This document shows positions 14,973 through 22,641 of a DNA stretch of 30,360 bases, piece by piece. Position 1 is the first letter of the stretch, and each line of letters starts with the position of its first letter. A program made the position numbers and the translations under genes. The notes under the pieces were generated by a model. That model saw nothing but the letters and a program-made list of their open reading frames with translations. It searched no databases and had not been told where the DNA came from. Source of the stretch: JBBQWR01 sp038210495 (GTDB taxonomy: Bacteria; Planctomycetota; Planctomycetia; Pirellulales; DATAWG01); contig JBBQWR010000056.1 in assembly GCA_038210495.1 (NCBI GenBank), positions 1-30,360 on the forward strand, written 5' to 3'.

Positions 14973-15291
14973 ACGCCGGCGAAGGGAATTTCTCGACCGA
15001 TCTCGACAGGCCATGAGCGCACGCGGCGCTTCTGGCCTGTTGTTTTGCGATTCCGCTTATTCGGCGGAAACGGCAACTTGAGCCGCGCACGCAGTAAGCG
15101 ATGAGTGGTGATTCAGCGGCGGATGATCTCCGAGAGCATCGAACCTCCTCGAACGCTTACTTCGTGCGCGGCGCCATTTTTGATCGGGCCACGGTCTCGT
15201 TACAAACCCCTTACACGCGCGGCCGCAATCCGCGGTTACGATTGTGTCGATGGAGAGGGATGACAACCGAACACCCGTAAAGGAGCGAACC
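14973..15291. other. Intergenic region with inverted repeat
   Basis: These 319 bases separate two plus-strand genes. They contain dispersed inverted repeat copy 2 (15082-15172), which probably ends the ThuA transcript. The remainder should hold the promoter of the next gene, but I see no convincing -35/-10 pair. Confidence 0.45.
15082..15172. repeat. Dispersed inverted repeat, copy 2
   Basis: The left arm GCCGCGCACGCAGTAAGCG (15082-15100) and right arm CGCTTACTTCGTGCGCGGC (15154-15172) are complementary over 19 bases with a single mismatch, around a 53-base loop. The arms match copy 1 at 5132-5192 almost base for base while the loops differ. It lies between two co-directional genes. Confidence 0.8.
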
Positions 15292-16719
15292 ATGCGGCGC
15301 CCATTCATCGTAGCCCTGACCGCGATTTTCTTTCCGCTGCTTGGCGTCCTCGCGGGAGCCGAGCCAACCCAAGAGCAACTGGACCACTGGGCGAACGACG
15401 CCGTTTCGGAAAACCGGGAGACCGCGGACCCGGCAATTCGCTCGCTCCGCGAAGCTGGTCCAGCCGGCTTGACGGCGCTTGCGTCGGTCCACGCCGATAT
15501 TATCAAACAGTCGACGATGTTTGCGACGTCGGTCCGGCCGGCGACCGCCGAGTGGCTGCGGCTTCGTGGCGCTCTCGATGCGGTGGGCGCGCAGCACGAT
15601 TGCCATGCGTCGCAGCTATATTGGTACACCGATTTCGAGGAGGCCAAGGCCGCGGCTCGGCGCGAGGGCAAACCGATCCTCTCACTCCGGCTACTCGGCA
15701 ATCTGACGGACGAATTTAGCTGTGCGAACAGCCGCTTCTTCCGCGCGACGTTGTACTCCAATCCGGCGATCGGTCAGTTGCTGCGAGACAAATTCGTGCT
15801 GCACTGGAAATCGGTTCGCCCCGTTCCCAAGGTGACGATCGATTTCGGCGATGGTCGAAAGTTGGAGCGAACGCTGACGGGCAATAGCATTCACTATGTG
15901 CTCGACGCCGAGGGGCGCACGATCGACGCGATCCCCGGGCTCTATGGCCCGCAAGCATTCGCGAGACAACTCGAGCAAGCCGAAAAGATCGCCCGTCAGG
16001 CGGCCAAGGTTCCGGATCCAGCGCGGCAAAACTTATTGGCGGCCTATCATACTGAACGAGTCATCGCGATCGATGCCCAATGGCGGGCCGATCTACAGAA
16101 GCTTGGAATCGCGGTCGCCGACAACGCCGCTCCATCGGCAACGGCGCCCGCGCTCCATGTTGCCGCGGCGGCGCAAGGGCAGCCGGTGGCTTACGCTAAA
16201 CCGAAGTCCAATCTTCAACCGCCGACGGCCGCGCAGGCCGCGCCTGTCGCGGAGTCTAAATATGTATTGGAAATGCCCATGCTCAAAGCCACGACGATCG
16301 ACGCTGGCGCAGCGCTGGCAATGTCGACGACCGACGATGTCTGGAATCGCATTGCTCTGTTACACGCCGACGACGCCAAATTGGATCCGGCGAGCGTGGC
16401 CCTGATTCGCAGTCAACATCCGGCCGCGGCGAAGGCTGCCTTGCGCGCCGTCTCGAAGATGTACGTCGAGGATCCACTGGTGCGAATCGTGCGCAAGTTT
16501 CAAGGATCGATCGCGATCGACTCCGTGCGCGACGAATATCTGTATCATCGGCAAATCCACGCTTGGCTCGCCCAGGCTGCGGCGCCGAATGTCGACGTGC
16601 TCAACGAGCGCGTCTATGCCCAGTTGTTCTTGACCCCCAGCAACGATCCTTGGCTGGGCCTCATGCCGGCCGACACCTATACGGCGCTGGAAAACGACGG
16701 CATCGCGCAAACGAAATAG
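15292..16719 (+). CDS. Secreted protein with thioredoxin-like domain lacking CXXC
   Basis: 475 aa. The ATG at 15292 follows an excellent Shine-Dalgarno (AAAGGAGCG, 15279-15287) and starts a signal peptide (RRPFIVALTAIFFPLLGVLAGA); a frame from 15244 is unsupported. Residues about 105-235 resemble a DUF255/thioredoxin_7-type fold: 'YWYTDFEEAKAAARREGKPILSLRLLG', a segment 'DEFSC144ANSRFFRATL' where the redox motif would be, then 'LDAEGRTIDAIPGLYGPQAFARQLEQAEK'. Only one cysteine occurs there, so ordinary disulfide exchange is unlikely. An Ala/Pro/Gln-rich linker (about 275-320) leads to a C-terminal helical region with no recognised domain. It precedes the two-component system by about 210 bases. 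Function unknown. Confidence 0.85.
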   Translation: MRRPFIVALTAIFFPLLGVLAGAEPTQEQLDHWANDAVSENRETADPAIRSLREAGPAGLTALASVHADIIKQSTMFATSVRPATAEWLRLRGALDAVGAQHDCHASQLYWYTDFEEAKAAARREGKPILSLRLLGNLTDEFSCANSRFFRATLYSNPAIGQLLRDKFVLHWKSVRPVPKVTIDFGDGRKLERTLTGNSIHYVLDAEGRTIDAIPGLYGPQAFARQLEQAEKIARQAAKVPDPARQNLLAAYHTERVIAIDAQWRADLQKLGIAVADNAAPSATAPALHVAAAAQGQPVAYAKPKSNLQPPTAAQAAPVAESKYVLEMPMLKATTIDAGAALAMSTTDDVWNRIALLHADDAKLDPASVALIRSQHPAAAKAALRAVSKMYVEDPLVRIVRKFQGSIAIDSVRDEYLYHRQIHAWLAQAAAPNVDVLNERVYAQLFLTPSNDPWLGLMPADTYTALENDGIAQTK

Positions 16720-16729
16720 CCCGGCGCCT

Positions 16730-16868
16730 GCCGAGCGAGCGGCATAAGCCCCCTGTCCTCGACGCAAATAAGCCAAGTACCATAACGTAGCAACGACGAT
16801 GTACAATTAAAGGTCGGGCTGGCGGCTTGCCGAGAAACTCGCTCGGCGTTTACTGCGTGCGCGGCTCT
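16730..16868. repeat. Dispersed inverted repeat, degenerate copy 3
   Basis: The right part, CGTTTACTGCGTGCGCGGCTC (within 16847-16868), matches the right arm of copies 1 and 2. Its left partner near 16720 is eroded, but an inner pair GCCGAGCGAG (16730-16739) and CTCGCTCGGC (16839-16848) is a perfect 10-bp inverted repeat. A tight local hairpin GCCGAG-7 nt-CTCGGC (16830-16848) competes with it. The element lies just after the thioredoxin-fold gene and before the response regulator. Confidence 0.6.
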
Positions 16869-16928
16869 AAGGATTTGTCGGCAATTTGATCGTGTCATTT
16901 AGTCAATTGCGTCCGTCTCGTTCATCCC

Positions 16929-17648
16929 ATGCAACAACCCTTGCGCGTCCTAACCATCGAAGACGATTCGGCCATTCGCCGCGGCATTGTCGATTCACTT
17001 CGCTTTGCCGGCTACACGCCGCTGGAGGCGGCCAACGGCGAAGTCGGGCTGACGATGGCGATCGAGCAGCATTACGATCTGCTGCTGCTGGACCTGGTGC
17101 TTCCGGGCCGCGACGGGTTGGAAATCCTGCGGCAACTCCGCCTGATTCGGCCGACGCAACCGGTCATCATTTTGACCGCCCGCGGCGTCGAGAACGATCG
17201 CGTGGCGGGCCTGCGATTGGGCGCCGACGACTATGTGATCAAGCCATTCAGCGTCAAGGAATTGCTCGCCCGGATCGAAGCCGTGCTGCGGCGATCGCCG
17301 GAACGGCCGAAAGATGTCGCGCAAATTGAGTTTCTCGATGGCACGATCGACCTGCCGCGATCGGAGATTCGCTTTCGCGACGGCTCGCGGGCGGAGCTCA
17401 GCGAAAAGGAGGTCGAGCTCGTGCGCTATCTGGCGGCCAACTCGGGCCGGGCGATTTCGCGCGATGAGCTATTGCAACGAGTCTGGCAAATTAGTCCCCG
17501 CGGTGTGACGACACGGACGATCGACATGCACGTCACCCGGCTGCGAGAAAAGCTGCGCGACGATTCGGCCGAACCGCGGATCGTGCTCACGGTGCGGGGC
17601 AAGGGCTATATGTTCGCCGCGAGCGGCATGGAACCCCTGGGAGCGTAG
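16929..17648 (+). CDS. OmpR/PhoB-family response regulator
   Basis: 239 aa DNA-binding response regulator. The receiver domain (about 5-120) has the acidic pair E11-D12-D13, the phosphoacceptor D55 ('YDLLLLDLVLPGRDG'), T83 and K105 ('ADDYVIKPFSVKELLARI'), so it is competent for phosphorylation. The C-terminal winged helix (about 140-232) has 'LSEKEVELVRYLAANSGRAISRDELLQRVW' and 'TRTIDMHVTRLREKLRDD...ILTVRGKGYMF', typical of OmpR-type DNA recognition. The kinase gene starts 7 bases after its stop, so the pair forms one operon. The regulon is not evident; the preceding secreted thioredoxin-fold gene is a possible target or simple neighbour. Confidence 0.96.
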   Translation: MQQPLRVLTIEDDSAIRRGIVDSLRFAGYTPLEAANGEVGLTMAIEQHYDLLLLDLVLPGRDGLEILRQLRLIRPTQPVIILTARGVENDRVAGLRLGADDYVIKPFSVKELLARIEAVLRRSPERPKDVAQIEFLDGTIDLPRSEIRFRDGSRAELSEKEVELVRYLAANSGRAISRDELLQRVWQISPRGVTTRTIDMHVTRLREKLRDDSAEPRIVLTVRGKGYMFAASGMEPLGA

Positions 17649-17655
17649 CCACAAC

Positions 17656-19665
17656 ATGATGCGTTCCACCGGACACGTCTGGCTGGCGTTCGCCGCTTGC
17701 CTCTCCACGATCGTGGCAGCAGTCGGCTGGCTGAGCTTCCGCGCCTTGGAGTCCGAAAATGCCGAGGCCTTTGCTCGGCAACAGGCGGCAGTCGAGGAGA
17801 ATGCCCGGCTGGCCCTGTGGCGAATCGACTCGGCGCTGGCCCCGCTGGTGACTCAGGAGAGCTCTCGCCCGGCGTTTAGTTATGAGACTTTTTATCAAAC
17901 CGAACGGCCCGTTTCTAAAGGCAAAACCAAATCCGGCCCGGAGCCGATCGTCTCGCCGCTCGTCGCGCAGTTGCCGCCGCAGATCTTGCTGCATTTTCAA
18001 TTCGATGCGTCGGGGCACTTCAGCTCTCCACGAATACCGCCGGCCGAAATGCAATCCCGCGTCGTCCCGCGGCTTTTGTCGGCGGCGGAAGTCGCTGCGG
18101 CTCAAAAGCTTCTCGATGGCCTGAAAAAATCGATCGATCCGCCGAAGCTGCTCGCCATGCTGCCGGCCGCCGATGCTTCGGTGACCGATGTGGCCCCAAT
18201 TTCCGGCGGCGGCGCCGTCGGAGCCACCTCGATCGCCGCGGGCAATGGCGGACAGTTGAACGCAAACCCAAATTCCGGGTACCAAATTTCCGGAAATTTG
18301 AATCGCCGAGCCAACGGGCAAAACTACGACTTCAACAATTCGATCGCCTCGCAACAACCGGCTCAGCAGGCCGCCAATCAGTTTCCCACCGCGCCCCAGT
18401 TAAACGGTTATCCCGGGGCTACGAACGTGCAGCAACTTGCCCAGCAGGCGGGTCCGCAACAGGCGCTCGATACGAACGAAATTCAGCGGAAGCAACGCGA
18501 CGACAACGAGTTTACGGCCCGCTCGATCTGGTTGGCCCAAAACATGGTCAATTCTCCACCGAACTTCGACGACTCGGCTGCGGCGAACCCGGATGAGCAA
18601 CGGTCGTTCACCATGACGCCACTCTGGCTCGCGGATCGACTGGTGTTGATCCGGCGGGTTCATCTTCGCGGAGGGGATAAAGTTCAGGGCTGCTTGCTCG
18701 ATTGGTTGGCGATTCGACAAGAACTGTTGACCGCGATTGACGATTTGCTTCCGTCGGCGAAGCTGCTGCCCGTGACTGCGGCAGACGGAGAGCCGCAATC
18801 TCGTCGGTCGGCCGTACTGCCCGTGCGGTTGGAGTTCAGCGAGCAGCCGGCGATGGCCCTGGCCGGATTGTCCCCGGTCCGCATGTCGCTTGTGCTGGCA
18901 TGGTCGTCGATGTTGCTGGGGGCCGCGGCGGTGGCGATGCTGCTACGTGGGGTGATGCTGCTAAGCGAACGCCGCGCGGCCTTTGTATCTGCGGTGACTC
19001 ATGAGCTTCGCACGCCGCTAACGACGTTCCGCATGTACGCGGAAATGTTGGCCGAAGGGATGGTGCCCGACGAAGCCAGCCGTCGGCGGTATTTAGATAC
19101 TCTTCGGATCGAGGCCGATCGGCTGACCCATCTGGTGGAAAACGTATTGGCGTATTCCCGATTGGAGCGAGGTGGACTTGGCAAGCGGGTCGGCCCGATC
19201 GCCGTGCGCGCGTTGCTCAATCCGGCCGCCAGTCGATTGAAGGATCGGGCCGAGCAAGCCGGCTTTCAACTTGTGGTCGAAGCGGACGACTCGGTGGCGG
19301 ATCGGACGGTGATCGCCGATTCCGGCGCCGTCGAGCAGATTCTGTTCAACCTCATCGACAACGCCTGCAAATACGCCGCCAGAGCCGAAGATCGCACGTT
19401 GCACATCGAGTCAGATGTAGCCGGGGATTCATGCCTCCTGCGTGTTCGAGATCATGGGCCGGGTATCGACGCGGGGCGCCGGCGCGTGCTTTTTAAGGCC
19501 TTCCATAAAACGGCCCAAGAGGCGGCAATCTCGGCGCCGGGGGTGGGCTTGGGGCTGTCGCTGTGCCGACGCCTAGCCAGGGACATGGGCGGCGACTTAC
19601 GTTACGAAGTCGCCTCGACCGGCGGCGCCTGTTTCGTGCTGAGGCTGCTGCGGATTGACTCCTAG
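17656..19665 (+). CDS. Membrane sensor histidine kinase with Gln/Asn-rich extracytoplasmic region
   Basis: 669 aa partner kinase of the upstream regulator. TM1 is near residues 8-28 and TM2 near 411-436 ('SLVLAWSSMLLGAAAVAMLL'), enclosing a ~380-residue periplasmic region. About residues 196-275 of that region are Asn/Gln/Pro-rich ('QQPAQQAANQFP', 'NVQQLAQQAGPQQ') and look disordered. The cytoplasmic part has HisKA 'FVSAVTH449ELRTPLTTFRMYAEM' with H449 as the phospho-site, then HATPase_c with N-box 'NLIDNACKYA' (about 564-573), G1 'DHGPGID' and G2 'GVGLGLSLCRRLARDMGG'. There is no HAMP domain. All catalytic boxes are intact. An ATG at 17659 is an equal alternative start. Its stop shares CTAG with the convergent FMN reductase gene. 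The signal sensed is unknown. Confidence 0.94.
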   Translation: MMRSTGHVWLAFAACLSTIVAAVGWLSFRALESENAEAFARQQAAVEENARLALWRIDSALAPLVTQESSRPAFSYETFYQTERPVSKGKTKSGPEPIVSPLVAQLPPQILLHFQFDASGHFSSPRIPPAEMQSRVVPRLLSAAEVAAAQKLLDGLKKSIDPPKLLAMLPAADASVTDVAPISGGGAVGATSIAAGNGGQLNANPNSGYQISGNLNRRANGQNYDFNNSIASQQPAQQAANQFPTAPQLNGYPGATNVQQLAQQAGPQQALDTNEIQRKQRDDNEFTARSIWLAQNMVNSPPNFDDSAAANPDEQRSFTMTPLWLADRLVLIRRVHLRGGDKVQGCLLDWLAIRQELLTAIDDLLPSAKLLPVTAADGEPQSRRSAVLPVRLEFSEQPAMALAGLSPVRMSLVLAWSSMLLGAAAVAMLLRGVMLLSERRAAFVSAVTHELRTPLTTFRMYAEMLAEGMVPDEASRRRYLDTLRIEADRLTHLVENVLAYSRLERGGLGKRVGPIAVRALLNPAASRLKDRAEQAGFQLVVEADDSVADRTVIADSGAVEQILFNLIDNACKYAARAEDRTLHIESDVAGDSCLLRVRDHGPGIDAGRRRVLFKAFHKTAQEAAISAPGVGLGLSLCRRLARDMGGDLRYEVASTGGACFVLRLLRIDS

Positions 19666-20243
19666 TCCAGCAACTTCTTTAGAAATCCCGCCAGCCGGGC
19701 GCCTAAATTCCGAATCGACGCTTGCTGGTCTGGATTCTTGAGCGACCCGTCGGCGGAAAATGCCTCATGAGCTTTTGAGATCGCCACTTGCTCGGGCAGC
19801 AAGATCACACCGATATTGCCAAGAATTGACCGCACGTGAACAAGCGCTCTTAGTCCGCCCAGGCCGCCGGGGGAGGCGGCCATCAGCACAGCCACTTTGC
19901 CTTTGAAGCAATTCAGGGGCGGCTCACCGGCCACGGGGCGCGAGACCCAGTCGATCGTGTTCTTCAGCAGAGGCGCGATCGAGCTGTTGTATTCGGGAGA
20001 GGCGATCATCAAGCCCTGATGAGCGAGAAAGATTTCCTTGAGTTCGCGAGTCTTCGGTGGCAAACCTTCCTGAGCTTCCAAATCGCCGTCGTAGATCGGT
20101 AATGGAAAATCGCGGAGATCGAGGAGCGTAACCTCGGCGCCGGCATCGCGAGCGCCTTCGACGGCCACGCGGATCAGCCGCTTGTTGAACGAGTCCTTGC
20201 GAGCGCTACCCGCGAACGCCAAAATTTTCGACTCGGCTGGCAT
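19662..20243 (-). CDS. NADPH-dependent FMN reductase (ChrR/YieF-like flavoprotein)
   Basis: 193 aa from the ATG at 20243; the conserved start 'ILAFAGSARKDSFNKRLI' follows immediately, and an extension to 20423 is unsupported. It has a flavodoxin-like fold with the FMN phosphate loop G-S-A-R-K-D-S-F-N, the 'ASPEYNSSIAPLLKNTIDWVSR' motif that contacts the flavin ring and dimer interface, and 'VAVLMAASPGGLGGLRA'. Relatives such as E. coli ChrR/YieF reduce quinones, chromate and azo dyes using NAD(P)H in the cytosol. It is convergent with the histidine kinase (4-base overlap at the stops) and divergent from the CopZ-like gene across 145 bases. The physiological substrate cannot be read from sequence. 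Confidence 0.93.
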   Translation of the reverse strand: MPAESKILAFAGSARKDSFNKRLIRVAVEGARDAGAEVTLLDLRDFPLPIYDGDLEAQEGLPPKTRELKEIFLAHQGLMIASPEYNSSIAPLLKNTIDWVSRPVAGEPPLNCFKGKVAVLMAASPGGLGGLRALVHVRSILGNIGVILLPEQVAISKAHEAFSADGSLKNPDQQASIRNLGARLAGFLKKLLD

Positions 20244-20388
20244 TTGGCGATCCTGTGGTGCGTATGATGGATTAGAGACGCCGGCCATTTTAGAACACGC
20301 AGCGGTCGGCGACGAGGGGACGCGACGCAATGACGGGTCCAACATGCGTTTCCCGATCGCTGCGCGATTTTGACGACAGGGCGCTGGG

Positions 20389-20835
20389 ATGAACAAAGCC
20401 TTTGTGCGAGAACCGGATGACACGGGGGCGAGATATTGCCCGCGTTGCGGATCGCTTGGGGCGCCTGTCGCTGTCGAAACGCTCGCGGCGCAACTGGATT
20501 CCGCCGCACAGGCGGAACTGGCCGACGCGGCCTACTACTGCCCGTTTCCCAAATGCGCCGTCGCGTATTTCGATCAGTTCGAACGGACGATCGACGCCGA
20601 CCGCCTCAAGCGGCCCGCGTATCCGAAGGATCCCGCGGCGCCGATTTGCAACTGCTTCAATTTCACAACGGCCGACATCGACGCGGACGTTAATGAGAAC
20701 TCGGTCTCGCGAGTTAAGGCACTCCTGGCCAAAAGTAAATCGCCGGAGGCGCATTGTCTTACGGCGCAGCCCGACGGCCGTTCGTGCGCCGCCGAGGCTC
20801 AGCGGTATTACATGCGGATACGATCCAATTCATGA
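20389..20835 (+). CDS. CopZ N-terminal-type Zn/[2Fe-2S]-binding protein
   Basis: 148 aa cytosolic protein. Cysteines fall in pairs: C17-P-R-C20, C51/C56 ('YYCPFPKCAVAYFD'), C87-N-C89 ('ICNCFNFT') and C123/C133 ('HCLTAQPDGRSC'). The CxC-x33-C-x9-C spacing matches the BFD-like [2Fe-2S] site, and the upstream cysteines the zinc site, of the N-terminal domain of Archaeoglobus CopZ. The copper-binding HMA domain that follows in CopZ is absent, so this is a stand-alone form. In CopZ this domain is proposed to reduce Cu(II) to Cu(I). AGGG lies about 8 bases before the ATG. It is divergent from the FMN reductase, which could supply electrons; that link is inference. A role in iron-sulfur or metal handling other than copper is equally possible. 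Confidence 0.8.
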   Translation: MNKAFVREPDDTGARYCPRCGSLGAPVAVETLAAQLDSAAQAELADAAYYCPFPKCAVAYFDQFERTIDADRLKRPAYPKDPAAPICNCFNFTTADIDADVNENSVSRVKALLAKSKSPEAHCLTAQPDGRSCAAEAQRYYMRIRSNS

Positions 20836-20891
20836 TTTGATCGTATGGGTGGAATGAACCTTCGTCACCAGCCAATTGAGTGGCTTCCCCA

Positions 20892-22370
20892 ATGAATGGC
20901 GATCGGGCGCAAACGGCTCTCGATGCGGCGCGGAAACTTGCCGCCGTTGATCCGATTGCGGCCGAGACGGCCCTGCGGCGGATTCTCGGTTCGAATCCGC
21001 GCGATCCCACTGTGCTTCGCCAGTTGTCGCTGGTGTTATATCGACTCGATCGCTCTTCAGAGGCGATCGCCGCGATGCGGCAGGCGGCGGATCTGACGCC
21101 CGCGGCGCGAGTCTTCAACGATTTGGGCAGCCTTTATTTTCGCGCAGGCGACATTCTCGCCGCGATCGACAGTTATCGCCGCGCGGTCGAGCTCGAGCCA
21201 CTTTATGCGCTGGGGTGGGCGAACCTGGCCGACGCCCTGGGAACCGCCGGGCGAACCGCCGAGGCCATCACGTGTTATCGCCGCGTCCTGGAAATTGGTT
21301 TCGAGACAGAAGACGTGCTACTGGGATTGGCGGAGGTTCTTTCGCGAACCGGAAACCATTCCTCCGCGTTGGAAATCTGCCGACGGATGTTGGACGCCAA
21401 TCCAACCAGCGGCAGAGGTTGGCACACGTTAGCCATCGCCGAGCGCCGCAGTGGCGATTGCGAAAGGGCAATTGCCGCTGAACGCCGAGCCCTTGAAATT
21501 GATCCAAAACTGGCCACCGGTTGGCATGCGCTGGGCAATCTTCTGGACGATTCGGATAACGCCGCTGACGCGGTGGTCGCCTACGGACGCGCCCTCGAGC
21601 TCAATCCCGAATTGGCCGAGGCTCGGTTCGATCTGGCGGCCCTCGGCAACGGGCCGACGCCTCCCATGATGCCACGCGAATATACGGTCAAGCTGTTCGA
21701 CGACTTCGCCCCGACATTCGAGCTGACACTCATCGGGAAGTTGGATTATTCGGCGCCGGAAGCGCTGCGGCAGGCCATGCTCAGGCACATTGCGCCGCCT
21801 GACCAGCCGATTCGCAATCGCGTCGACATCCTCGACCTTGGGTGTGGAACGGGCCTTGTCGGCAAGCAATTCAAAGACTGCGCCCATCGGTTGACCGGCG
21901 TCGACCTTTCGCCGGGTATGCTCGCTCAGGCCGAAGCGGCCGGCGTCTACGACGAGTTGGCTTGCTCCGATGTCATCGAATTCATGGCGGCCACTCACGA
22001 TCGATTCGACGTCGTTCTCGCGGCCGATTTGTTCATCTATATCGGCGACTTATCGGCAGTCTTTCATGTCGCGAACCGGGTTCTGCGGGAGCGAGGTTGG
22101 TTTGCGTTCACCGTCGAAACGATTCCCGACGGTCGCTTCGCGCTGCGGCGTACTCGCCGATACGCGCATTCGCGGGAATATTTGCGCGACCTCGCGTCGC
22201 AGGCAGGGTTTGCCTTTCGAGAGGCAACGCCAATTCCGCTACGAAAAGGGGGCGGCAGCACGGTGGCGGGGGACGTCGTCGTGCTGCGGAAACTCCGAGA
22301 GCCGCCGGCAAGGACGATTGGTAGTTGCCCGCCTCAACAGTCGGCAATCGCGGAGATCCCTCGGCCGTAG
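20892..22370 (+). CDS. TPR-repeat protein fused to a class I SAM-dependent methyltransferase
   Basis: 492 aa from the ATG at 20892; a GTG at 20880 would add four residues and cannot be excluded. Residues 1-250 hold about six tetratricopeptide repeats ('VFNDLGSLYFRAGDILAAIDSYRRAVELEP', 'ALGWANLADALGTAGRTAEAITCYRRVLEIG', 'GWHALGNLLDDSDNAADAVVAYGRALELNP' split into repeat units). Residues about 300-440 form a methyltransferase: motif I 'ILDLGCGTGLVG', 'LTGVDLSPGMLAQAEAAGVYDEL', 'FDVVLAADLFIYIGDL' and 'FAFTVE'. The TPR part probably docks a protein substrate or partner. No signal peptide is present, so it acts in the cytosol. Such fusions occur in proteobacteria and planctomycetes without an assigned substrate. 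It follows the CopZ-like gene by about 55 bases and could be co-transcribed. Confidence 0.9.
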   Translation: MNGDRAQTALDAARKLAAVDPIAAETALRRILGSNPRDPTVLRQLSLVLYRLDRSSEAIAAMRQAADLTPAARVFNDLGSLYFRAGDILAAIDSYRRAVELEPLYALGWANLADALGTAGRTAEAITCYRRVLEIGFETEDVLLGLAEVLSRTGNHSSALEICRRMLDANPTSGRGWHTLAIAERRSGDCERAIAAERRALEIDPKLATGWHALGNLLDDSDNAADAVVAYGRALELNPELAEARFDLAALGNGPTPPMMPREYTVKLFDDFAPTFELTLIGKLDYSAPEALRQAMLRHIAPPDQPIRNRVDILDLGCGTGLVGKQFKDCAHRLTGVDLSPGMLAQAEAAGVYDELACSDVIEFMAATHDRFDVVLAADLFIYIGDLSAVFHVANRVLRERGWFAFTVETIPDGRFALRRTRRYAHSREYLRDLASQAGFAFREATPIPLRKGGGSTVAGDVVVLRKLREPPARTIGSCPPQQSAIAEIPRP

Positions 22371-22641
22371 GGTCGCCGAGCCGAAAACGGTCCATTCGTA
22401 AAAAATTGCTTTGCCGTTTCCGCAAAACCGACTATATTTTAAATTGGGAATTATGCAAGTCTTCGACTTATTCCCTATAGTCGCGCCAACGGCAATTCAC
22501 GCCGAACGCGAGCTCGAGGTTCGGTCGAACCTCGACCGATAGAGTCGATCGTAAATGGCGTCTTCTTGGCTTCGGCAAGCGGGTCACCGCTAACTTTGGC
22601 CCTAACCGCGCCAGTTTGACAATTTAATTCGAAAGTTGAAC
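22371..22641. promoter_or_regulatory. Leader of the giant surface-protein gene
   Basis: This 271-base gap contains a sigma70-like pair TTGCCG (22411-22416) and TATATT (22433-22438) with a 16-base spacer, in an unusually AT-rich stretch. That would leave a leader of about 195 bases. A perfect 10-bp palindrome lies within it (22514-22535). The promoter is a prediction from sequence only. Confidence 0.4.
22514..22535. promoter_or_regulatory. Perfect 10-bp inverted repeat in the leader
   Basis: TCGAGGTTCG, then GT, then CGAACCTCGA: a fully complementary 22-base palindrome with a 2-base centre. The near-absent loop favours a dimeric DNA-binding site over an RNA hairpin. It lies about 75 bases downstream of the predicted -10, so a bound repressor would block elongation. 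Confidence 0.5.

Noticed and set aside
17656..22370. Defence-island interpretation of the kinase, flavin reductase, CopZ-like and TPR-methyltransferase genes
   Set aside because: No nuclease, helicase, toxin or defence-type NTPase is present; each gene has a normal housekeeping or metabolic explanation.
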